Assembly: GCF_001548095.1 (NCBI RefSeq)
Contig: NZ_AP014815.1
Coordinates: 1,053,656-1,117,655, forward strand
DNA from: Geminocystis sp. NIES-3708
GTDB taxonomy: Bacteria > Cyanobacteriota > Cyanobacteriia > Cyanobacteriales > Cyanobacteriaceae
Direction: 5' to 3'
Length of the DNA stretch: 64,000 nucleotides
The notes below the pieces were generated by a model that was not told the origin of the DNA, made no database searches, and saw only the letters and a program-made list of their open reading frames with translations. The position numbers and the translations under genes are program-made. Below, one piece after another: positions 57,484-64,000 of this stretch. Position 1 is the first letter of the stretch; each line of letters starts with the position of its first letter.

Positions 57484-59001
57484 TTAGTGATTATAATTTA
57501 ATTGTTTAAATTGATCAAAAAATGTCCATAAACGATTAGCTATTTTATCTACTCCACCCTCAATATTTGTTTCTATGTTTAAAGGCAAAACAGGATCATG
57601 AAGAGATAAACGCAATAAAAACCAGCCTTTTTCTGATTCATTTTGGCAAGAAACTCTAATACCTTCGTAATTATTAGGAATTATATTCCAATCTGATTGA
57701 CTAGCACTAAATTCTGTTAATTTTTCGATAATTTTACTACCATAATCTTTAAATTTTTCTGCTGTAATTATTAATCTAAATTCCTCACTTTCTACAGGCT
57801 CTTTAAGTTTACTAATTAAGTCAATTAAATTCTGATTATCTAGCTTTAATTTAGCTAATTCTATTAATAATTTAGTCACCAAATATGCACCATCATCGAG
57901 AAAATAGTTTTCTTTTAATGCGGCGTGTCCTGATGTTTCAATGGCTAACCACGATTCTACACCCTCTTGATTTAACCGTAAAGCCTCATTAATGACATTC
58001 TTATAACCTCGCTTAAAACGGTGATGTTTTCCCTTTAATTCTTCTTCGATAAATTGAGTTAAACCTTCAGAAGTTATGGAATCAGTAACTATTGTACTTT
58101 GAGGATGTTCTTTTAAAATTATGGCACTAATTAAGGCGATTAATTTATTACGATTTAACTCTTTTCCTTGACTATCAACAGCCGCACTACGATCAACATC
58201 AGTATCAAATATAATACCAAAATCGGCTTGATGATTAATCACTGCCTGAGAAATAGATTCCATCGCTTCCTTATTTTCAGGATTAGGAATATGATTAGGA
58301 AAATTGCCATCAGGATTTAAAAACTGACTACCTTCTATATCCGCGCCTAAAGGTAGTAAGACTTTTGTTGCATAAAAGCCACCTGCACCATTTCCCGCAT
58401 CAACAATAATTTTTAAGCCTTGTAAGGGAGTTTCATAATTATCAGGATGGTTGACAGATTCTCTAATTTTAGTGACAAACTGGTTAGCATAAACCGACAT
58501 AAAATCACGTTTTTCAATGTTACCTTTTTCTTCTACCGTCGGAAACTCTCCTTTTTCCGCAATGGTAAGAATTTCAGTAATGTCTTGTTTTTGCAAGCCT
58601 CCTTTATCAGTAAAAAACTTCAAGCCGTTACGATTAAAAGGAAGATGACTAGCGGTTAACATGATTGCACCGTCACATATATAGTCATCAGTAATAGTAC
58701 TCATAAACATCGCAGGAGTGGAAGCCATAGCAAAATCATACACCGTTACCCCTAAATTGCCGATCGCATTTATACAAGAAGTCATCAAAGTTTCACCAGA
58801 TAAACGACTATCCCTACCGATGGAGATGATTAATTCAGAAGTCGGTTTCTGTTTTTGTTGACTTAACCATAGAGAAAAAGCCTTACCTATAAAAGCAACA
58901 ACATCAGGGGTAAGATTAACTTCTTCTCCTTCAACTCCTTTTAAAGCAACACCTCGAATATCAGAGCCATTTTGCAGTTTTTGCCAATTAATATTAATCA
59001 T
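57484..59001 (-). CDS. Phosphoglucomutase/phosphomannomutase-family phosphohexomutase
   Basis: 505 residues. The phosphoserine loop is TASHLPFNRNG (about residue 116) in place of the common TASHNP. The magnesium loop is DTDVDRSA (about 263), and the sugar loop is probably IETSGHAALKEN (about 350). The HLPFNRNG variant marks a clade shared with plastid enzymes. Interconverts hexose 1- and 6-phosphates, feeding glycogen or exopolysaccharide synthesis; substrate preference cannot be told. Convergent with the EAL operon. Confidence 0.9.
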   Translation of the reverse strand: MININWQKLQNGSDIRGVALKGVEGEEVNLTPDVVAFIGKAFSLWLSQQKQKPTSELIISIGRDSRLSGETLMTSCINAIGNLGVTVYDFAMASTPAMFMSTITDDYICDGAIMLTASHLPFNRNGLKFFTDKGGLQKQDITEILTIAEKGEFPTVEEKGNIEKRDFMSVYANQFVTKIRESVNHPDNYETPLQGLKIIVDAGNGAGGFYATKVLLPLGADIEGSQFLNPDGNFPNHIPNPENKEAMESISQAVINHQADFGIIFDTDVDRSAAVDSQGKELNRNKLIALISAIILKEHPQSTIVTDSITSEGLTQFIEEELKGKHHRFKRGYKNVINEALRLNQEGVESWLAIETSGHAALKENYFLDDGAYLVTKLLIELAKLKLDNQNLIDLISKLKEPVESEEFRLIITAEKFKDYGSKIIEKLTEFSASQSDWNIIPNNYEGIRVSCQNESEKGWFLLRLSLHDPVLPLNIETNIEGGVDKIANRLWTFFDQFKQLNYNH

Positions 59002-59142
59002 GATGAATAAGTCTGCGTAAATAAAATATCGTCACTTTTATTATTAATCAGTTTTTATTGAATCGCTATCTCTTCTTTTAAATAAGGGATAATGCGTTTT
59101 TAGGCAACTTTATTGAGCTTTTTTTTCTTTCTAACTCGTGAA

Positions 59143-59362
59143 TCAATGATAATCTGCTAAATCAAGGTTTTTCTCTAATTCTTTAAGAGTTAAGTAAGAC
59201 TTCAGGATTATCTAACCGATATTTAGTATCCTTAATGTCTTCTAAATCCTCTAGGTAATTAATGATAGCATCTTGTAATAATTCTTCTTCTTTTTCTCCT
59301 AATTCATGAGCTAAAATTGATAAACGATTTTCAACCTGACGAGATAGATTAAGAGTTACCAT
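59143..59362 (-). pseudogene. RelB-like RHH antitoxin relic with frameshift
   Basis: Reading on the minus strand from ATG 59362 gives MVTLNLSRQVENRLSILAHE, then a helix ending YLEDLEDIKDTKYRLDNP, the RHH antitoxin pattern. The frame then stops at 59183. One base over, the expected end LTLKELEKNLDLADYH continues to a stop at 59143. A single-base indel near 59205 thus splits the gene. The first frame (59 residues) might still fold as an RHH dimer. What follows (to about 59030) only faintly resembles a RelE toxin. Confidence 0.65.
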
Positions 59363-59398
59363 AACGATAAAAATTATAAGTATTTCTAACTATTTATC

Positions 59399-60304
59399 TT
59401 ATATTTTAGCCGTATCAATAAATTTAATTACCCCTTCATCGCCATCAATTTCCACTAAGCCACCAACGGGTAAACAAGCATTAACGCCGTCATGACCAAA
59501 GGGTAATTCACTTATAATTGGTATGTTAAAATCTGAGAGACGATCATGTAATACTTCCTCAACATTCCAACTGGGGATACTATCAGGAGGATTACAACCG
59601 CTAAATCTTCCTAAAATAATGCCTTTTACCTGATCAAAAATTCCCATTAATCGCCATTGAGTTAACATCCTATCAAGACGATAAGGTGCTTCTTGGACAT
59701 CTTCCAAAGCTAAAATTATATTATCAAAATTAGGACAAATTGGGGTTGCTAATAAGTGAGTTGCTACGGTTAAATTGGCTGGTAAGAGCCTTCCTTGAGC
59801 TTTGCCACCACCCCAGCCATGTCCTTTTAAGGGGAGTAGAGGTTTCCCTTCAATATAGTTAAATAAGCGTTTTAATGACCAATCTGGCTCTTGGGATATA
59901 GTAGTTAAAACTGCACCGTGAATACTAATAATTTTTTGGTTATATAAACTCCACAGAAGGCTAGTTACATCAGAAAAACCGATTAACCATTTCGGTTGAG
60001 AAATTGTTTCCCATTGCCAATTTTCCAGTAACCTTACACCACCATAACCACCTCTAACGCAAATAATGCCTTTATATTCGGGATTTGTCCATGCTTTTTT
60101 TAGAGCTTGACGGCGAATTTCGTCTTTTCCTGCTAAATAACCTTCTTGAGCTCCATAATTTTCCTCTAAAATAACTTTATACCCGTTTTTTCGCCAAATT
60201 TCCACTCCTTCCTCAAATTTAGCTCTTTCTTTATCTCTAAGTGTACCACTAGGTGCGATCGCCAATAAAGAATCGCCTTTTTGTAATTGTGATGGTAGTA
60301 ACAT
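59399..60304 (-). CDS. LD-carboxypeptidase (peptidase S66, LdcA/MccF-like)
   Basis: 301 residues. N-terminal block LLAIAPSG and ICVRGGYGG fit family S66. Nucleophile Ser is in LIGFSDVTSL (about 110), with catalytic Glu in ALEDVQEAPYRLDRML (about 197) and His in PFGHDGVNACLPVG (about 273). No signal peptide, so cytoplasmic. It trims the terminal D-Ala from murein tetrapeptides during cell-wall recycling; MccF-type immunity to microcins is the alternative. Confidence 0.92.
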   Translation of the reverse strand: MLLPSQLQKGDSLLAIAPSGTLRDKERAKFEEGVEIWRKNGYKVILEENYGAQEGYLAGKDEIRRQALKKAWTNPEYKGIICVRGGYGGVRLLENWQWETISQPKWLIGFSDVTSLLWSLYNQKIISIHGAVLTTISQEPDWSLKRLFNYIEGKPLLPLKGHGWGGGKAQGRLLPANLTVATHLLATPICPNFDNIILALEDVQEAPYRLDRMLTQWRLMGIFDQVKGIILGRFSGCNPPDSIPSWNVEEVLHDRLSDFNIPIISELPFGHDGVNACLPVGGLVEIDGDEGVIKFIDTAKI

Positions 60305-60417
60305 AGAAAGATGATGATCGATAATGAATGAGACTCATGTTATCATAATTCGTAATGAGCAATGGGTAATGAACAAAAAGACAGAAACATTTTCTTTTCC
60401 TAAATTCTAATTTTTCA

Positions 60418-60687
60418 ATGAGTTATTTTTTTATTATTTTCGGCTTAATTCTTTGGTTATGGGGTACATCTTATTTATTAAGTAAACGTTCACCTCTTTA
60501 TAAACTTCATAATCTTTCAGTATCAGATACTCTAGGATCAATAGCTATTGTTGTCGGGTTATTATGGAAAATACCCAGAGAATGGCCTTTATTAGTTTTA
60601 GCAATTATCTCTCTTGCTCTTTGGAATACTATGTTAGGTTATGTTTTAGCTTATTGTTCTAGTGATCGTCAAAATACTAATGAATAA
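60418..60687 (+). CDS. mnhG: Mrp-type Na+/H+ antiporter subunit MnhG
   Basis: 89 residues with three hydrophobic segments (about 3-17, 36-46 and 55-77). The pattern LSVSDTLGSIAIVVGLLWK and WPLLVLAIISLALWNTMLGYVLA matches the short MnhG/PhaG family. First gene of a three-gene set. The next start overlaps its stop by 8 bp. Confidence 0.8.
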   Translation: MSYFFIIFGLILWLWGTSYLLSKRSPLYKLHNLSVSDTLGSIAIVVGLLWKIPREWPLLVLAIISLALWNTMLGYVLAYCSSDRQNTNE

Positions 60688-61267
60688 TCCTGATTTTACT
60701 ATATATATCATTGTTGCTTTATTGCCATTATCAGCTTTTTTTTTGGTAATTCAAGTTAATCCTTTTTATGCTTTAATTATTCGAGGTATGTTAGGTGCGA
60801 TCGCCGCTTTAGTCTATGCTTTATTAGGTGCAGCGGATGTCGCTTTAACAGAGGCTTTAATGGGAACATTGTTAGCTATCTCTTTGTATGTAATTGCGGT
60901 ACGTTCTTCCTTAGTAATGCGTTTGGGAGTCTTAAAAAAAGATTTATCCACTGCGAATAATCAACAAAATACTTTAGATAAAGATAACTTATTTTCTCTA
61001 ATAATAGAGCATTTTAAATCAGTAATTGCCAAGTATTATCTACGATTAGAATTAGTAGATTATGAGGATCAAAATAGTTTGGAAAAAGCTTTAAATGAGA
61101 AAGAAGTCCATGGTATCTTTTTCGCAAAAGAACATGAAATAAAATCTTCAAAACAAATTTATCAAAGTATCATTAGAATTGAGCGATTATACGAAATTTT
61201 CCAACAAGAAGAAAATAATTCTATGGATAATTTAACCTATATTTATTTAGCAGATAATAAAGACTAA
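60680..61267 (+). CDS. DUF4040 membrane protein, MrpA C-terminal/MbhD-like subunit
   Basis: 195 residues from ATG 60680; a GTG at 60662 is in frame. Three membrane helices (about 12-75, ALIIRGMLGAIAALVYALLGAADVALTEA) match DUF4040, the piece that is the MrpA C-terminus or MbhD in other complexes. The remaining 100 residues are soluble and Lys/Glu-rich. It overlaps mnhG, and mnhB follows 5 bp later, so they are co-translated. Confidence 0.82.
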   Translation: MNNPDFTIYIIVALLPLSAFFLVIQVNPFYALIIRGMLGAIAALVYALLGAADVALTEALMGTLLAISLYVIAVRSSLVMRLGVLKKDLSTANNQQNTLDKDNLFSLIIEHFKSVIAKYYLRLELVDYEDQNSLEKALNEKEVHGIFFAKEHEIKSSKQIYQSIIRIERLYEIFQQEENNSMDNLTYIYLADNKD

Positions 61268-61272
61268 AATTA

Positions 61273-61935
61273 ATGAAGATAATTTATTTAATAGCTGGAA
61301 TTGCACTGTTTATAAAAATATTAATTATTGTCAATCCAGAGTTAGATTTATCGCAAACCTCTATCGTTGAAATCGTAGTCAATGATACGGGAGTGCCTAA
61401 TGCCGTATCAGGGATTATTTTTCGTAATCGTCTTTATGACACAATTTTTGAAGTAGTAGTCTTTACCATCGCTATTTTAGGAGTACAATATCTACTCGCA
61501 AATGAAAAAGTTTCTACAATAGTTTATCAATTTACCGATGAACCTTCTATCGTTTTAGCACGTTTAGCTTCCACTATTACTGCTCTTGTCAGTATAGAAT
61601 TAGCTATCCGAGGACATTTAACCCCCGGAGGCGGTTTTGCCGCAGGAGTAGCCGCAGGTACTGCTATTGGATTAATAGTGATTACATCTTCTATTGATTG
61701 GATGTATGATCTGTATAACCATTATCAGGCAGGTAAATGGGAAAAAATCATCATTATTATATTCATCCTTTTAGCCGGAATTACTTTAGCTGGTTTTGAA
61801 TTACCTTATGGGAATTTAGGATCATTACTTAGTGGTGGTATTATTCCCTTATTAAATATTTTAGTAGCCTTAAAAGTCGCATTGGGATCATGGTTAATTC
61901 TTTTGCTCTTTATTCGTTATCGAGGCTTGTTATAA
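61273..61935 (+). CDS. mnhB: Mrp-type antiporter subunit MnhB
   Basis: 220 residues with six or so hydrophobic segments. MnhB signature GHLTPGGGFAAGVAAGTAIGL lies near residue 114. An N-terminal MbhE-like part (VNDTGVPNAVSGIIFRNRLYDTIFE) is fused in front, as in many cyanobacterial Mrp loci. With MnhG and DUF4040 it would belong to a Mrp/NDH-like antiporter. The large subunits (MnhD, MnhA N-terminal part, C, E and F) are not adjacent. Confidence 0.85.
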   Translation: MKIIYLIAGIALFIKILIIVNPELDLSQTSIVEIVVNDTGVPNAVSGIIFRNRLYDTIFEVVVFTIAILGVQYLLANEKVSTIVYQFTDEPSIVLARLASTITALVSIELAIRGHLTPGGGFAAGVAAGTAIGLIVITSSIDWMYDLYNHYQAGKWEKIIIIIFILLAGITLAGFELPYGNLGSLLSGGIIPLLNILVALKVALGSWLILLLFIRYRGLL

Positions 61936-62117
61936 TCATCTTTTTGTTCTAAAAATTTTAATCAATAAAATCAATATAAATAATATTCTTAATAAAAATT
62001 AATGTTAAGAAATATAGCAATATATGAATCTTTTTAAAAAAAAGTTATTTAGATTAAAAGAAAATGTTACGTTGATTTTGATGAGAAAAAATTATATACA
62101 TTATCAAAATCAAAATA

Positions 62118-62291
62118 ATGAATAATAACCAACAAAAAGATTTAGTGAGTGCAGGTTTAACCGCTGCTATCGGTGCTGGAATTATTACTTCTTTTGCCGT
62201 TAGTCAAGGACAACATCCTTTAGTTGCAACAGGAATTACAGTTTTTTCTGCACTTTTAGCCGTAATTATTCATCAAGCGGATTTAATTTAA
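62118..62291 (+). CDS. Small membrane protein (57 residues)
   Basis: A 57-codon frame starting MNNNQQKDLVSAG. Two hydrophobic segments, about residues 12-30 (GLTAAIGAGIITSFAVS) and 36-52 (VATGITVFSALLAVII), with a short QGQHP turn between them, form a compact hairpin. No family is recognised, and it may be a member of unnamed cyanobacterial membrane peptides. Located between mnhB and ureF on the same strand; independent promoter likely because the gap to mnhB is 182 bp. Confidence 0.6.
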   Translation: MNNNQQKDLVSAGLTAAIGAGIITSFAVSQGQHPLVATGITVFSALLAVIIHQADLI

Positions 62292-62355
62292 AACATATTT
62301 ACAAGTACAAGTTATTAATCAAAGATTATTGATAATTAACAATTTTTAGTATTTC

Positions 62356-63036
62356 ATGTCAGAAAAATTATTACTACTGTTACAACTGTGTAATTCCAGC
62401 TTTCCTTTAGGAGCTTATAGTTACTCTGAAGGTTTAGAAACTTTAATAGAAGAAAAGCGAATAATTGATAATCAAAATTTAAATCAATGGTTAATTAATG
62501 AGTTAAAATATGGCTCAATTAGAATAGAATTAGCTATCGTTATTCGTAGTTATAATTGTTATTTAAAAAAAGATTTAGAAGGTTTATTATATTGGAATGA
62601 TTGGTTTAGTGCTAGTCGAGAAACCTCAGAATTAAGACAACAAAGTTGGCAAATGGGAAAAAGTTTTCTAAGATTAATGCTCTCTTTTGAGTCTGAAAAT
62701 CAAGACTTATTTGATATTATTAATAGTTTTGATAGTCATTGTAATTATGCTATAGCTTTTGGTATTCTCACTGCCCATTGGGAAATAAAAATAGAAGATT
62801 TATTATTAGGATATATTCATAATTGGATAAATAATTTAATAAATGTAGGAGTAAAATTAATCCCTTTAGGACAAACAGAAGGACAAAATTTATTATTAAA
62901 TATTAAATATGAAATCTTAAAAAATGTTGATGCTATTTTATCTTTGAAAGATGAAGAATTATCTAGTTGTAGTTGGGGTTTATCTTTAGCAAGTATCAAA
63001 CATGAACAGCTATATAGTCGTTTATTCCGTAGTTAA
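62356..63036 (+). CDS. ureF: Urease accessory protein UreF
   Basis: 226 residues, all helical. The family N-terminus LLLLQLCNSSFPLGAYSYSEGLE and the central SRETSELRQQSWQMGKSFLRL are clear. UreF works with UreG and UreD in nickel loading of urease. No other urease gene is nearby; ure genes are often scattered in cyanobacteria. Confidence 0.95.
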   Translation: MSEKLLLLLQLCNSSFPLGAYSYSEGLETLIEEKRIIDNQNLNQWLINELKYGSIRIELAIVIRSYNCYLKKDLEGLLYWNDWFSASRETSELRQQSWQMGKSFLRLMLSFESENQDLFDIINSFDSHCNYAIAFGILTAHWEIKIEDLLLGYIHNWINNLINVGVKLIPLGQTEGQNLLLNIKYEILKNVDAILSLKDEELSSCSWGLSLASIKHEQLYSRLFRS

Positions 63037-63093
63037 AGAAATTTGTTATATAATATTAAGTTAATAAATAAATTGGTTGTGAGCATAAAATCG

Positions 63094-63558
63094 ATGAAGA
63101 TTATTGTTTCAATGTTATTAATTATTAGTACCTTAATAGTAGGATGCGATCGACAAACCTTGGATGGTTTAAACTTAAAAATCAATGCGGAAGTAAATTC
63201 TGAATATGATAAAGATAAAAATCTTTCGGAAGAAGAGAATCAAACACAAGTAACAGAAAAAGAAGAAATATCTTCAGAAGAAAAAACATCAACATCAGAA
63301 TCTGACAAAGAATTAACTACAGAAATTGTTAATAATAAACAAGAAAAAGAAGAAGAAAAAATAACAGAAAATGACCCTGATCAACCCATGGCATTTAAAG
63401 AAATTAATGAATGTTCAAAGGCAGGAATTACCTCTAAAACCAACGAAATTTTTTATGCCGATAATCCTCAAGTAAAATCCATTGATTCTAAAAATGAAAA
63501 ACAAGTTAAAGCATGGAAAAAAATCTATAATGAAGTAGAAAAAAATTGTAATAATTAA
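63094..63558 (+). CDS. Acidic lipoprotein of unknown function
   Basis: 154 residues from ATG 63094; a longer open frame reaches TTG 63043 but lacks a signal peptide start. The lipobox is LIVGC (Cys18). A highly charged Glu/Lys/Ser/Thr-rich linker (about 30-105) follows, then a short conserved-looking end with ECSKAGITSKTNEIFYADNP and a final Cys. The linker suggests a membrane tether. Upstream of an ABC ATPase gene by 9 bp, so probably one transcript. Confidence 0.72.
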   Translation: MKIIVSMLLIISTLIVGCDRQTLDGLNLKINAEVNSEYDKDKNLSEEENQTQVTEKEEISSEEKTSTSESDKELTTEIVNNKQEKEEEKITENDPDQPMAFKEINECSKAGITSKTNEIFYADNPQVKSIDSKNEKQVKAWKKIYNEVEKNCNN

Positions 63559-63567
63559 GGCTTTCTT

Positions 63568-64000
63568 ATGAATCTATCTGAACCCATAATAGAGTTAAAG
63601 GAAGTCTCTAAATCTTTTGGCAATAAAATCATTTTAGATAAAGCCAATTTAAAAATTTATGAAGGTGATGCTTTAGTAATTATTGGACCTAGTGGCACGG
63701 GTAAATCAACAATATTAAGAATAATAGCAGGTTTAACAGAGCCAGACGAAGGAGAAATATATATTAAAGGAAAAAAAAGAGTCGGATTTATTGAAGATCA
63801 TCAAGACTCAATGATAATTAGTATGGTATTTCAACAAGCTGCCTTATTTGATTCTTTGAGCGTTAGGGAAAATATCGGCTTTTCCTTATATCAACATTCT
63901 GGATTGTCTCACGATAAAATCAAAGATATTGTCAATAATGCGTTAGACATGGTTGGTTTACCCCTAGAAACCGCAAATCTTTTTCCCGCAGAATTATCGG
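63568..64000 (+). CDS. ABC transporter ATP-binding protein, MlaF-like (3' end outside window)
   Basis: 144 visible residues from ATG 63568. Walker A is IGPSGTGKST (about 38-47), the Q-loop region VFQQAALFDSLSVREN near 91-106, and the frame runs off the edge before the signature motif. GPSGTGKST and the short spacing to the Q-loop fit the MlaF/TGD3 family of lipid-transport ATPases rather than the typical nutrient importers. Permease and substrate-binding partners are not visible. Confidence 0.82.
   Translation, partial: MNLSEPIIELKEVSKSFGNKIILDKANLKIYEGDALVIIGPSGTGKSTILRIIAGLTEPDEGEIYIKGKKRVGFIEDHQDSMIISMVFQQAALFDSLSVRENIGFSLYQHSGLSHDKIKDIVNNALDMVGLPLETANLFPAELS

Overview
The window is an AT-rich stretch of a cyanobacterial chromosome. 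Evidence: HIP1-type GCGATCGC octamers recur (for example near 4816, 9733, 13266, 26642, 36347, 43246, 60247), and there are lineage-marker genes: phycobiliprotein lyase cpcS, NDH-1 subunit ndhD, a PetL-type cytochrome b6f peptide, a Tic22-like protein, a KGK-domain protein, a PedR-like regulator and an acyl-lipid desaturase. Low GC and gene content suggest a unicellular chroococcalean such as Geminocystis or Cyanobacterium. This is an inference from composition and protein similarity recalled from memory, not from a search.

Layout. 1-3100: end of a fused PabA-PabB aminodeoxychorismate synthase, then a DesD-like desaturase. 3250-13770 (all minus): priA and mnmG, a KGK protein, ribF, menC, a small membrane protein, and a flotillin/NfeD-like pair. 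14030-23370: Tic22-like, purK, a TPR protein and a 2112-residue TamB/TIC236-type protein. 23370-26130: a very short PetL-type gene and a lone NERD-nuclease/SF1-helicase gene enclosed by a pair of ~120-130 bp inverted repeats. 26130-33300: RNase D, an alpha/beta hydrolase, a lipoprotein, pstS with a Pho-box-like repeat, cpcS, a TPR-type unknown and rsmE. 33377-33723: a decayed DUF3122-like gene. 33850-42000: ndhD, a site-2 protease, a degenerate metallo-beta-lactamase-fold protein, a REC-histidine kinase, and plsX-fabH. 42097-50000: a zinc-ribbon PP2C phosphatase, a methyltransferase, the PedR-like regulator, pyrF, a ParE relic and purH. 50137-57393: three tandem FHA-PAS-GGDEF-EAL proteins. 57484-64000: a phosphohexomutase, a frameshifted RHH antitoxin relic, an LD-carboxypeptidase, an MnhG/DUF4040/MnhB fragment of an Mrp antiporter locus, ureF, a lipoprotein and the start of a Mla-type ABC ATPase.

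How the genes relate. Most are housekeeping genes in short operons: nucleotide synthesis (purK, purH, pyrF), cofactors (pabAB, ribF, menC), lipid synthesis (plsX-fabH, desaturase), and tRNA/rRNA modification (mnmG, rsmE). Envelope functions recur: Tic22, TamB, flotillin/NfeD, LD-carboxypeptidase and the Mla-type ATPase. Signalling genes cluster at 38-58 kb: REC-HK, PP2C, the PedR-like regulator and three FHA/EAL proteins.

The parts most worth following up are the inverted-repeat-flanked NERD-helicase gene, the tandem FHA-PAS-GGDEF-EAL triplet in which the enzymatic motifs decay to different degrees, the octamer-repeat insertion inside tamB, and several gene relics. No CRISPR array, transposase, rRNA or tRNA gene was recognised by eye.
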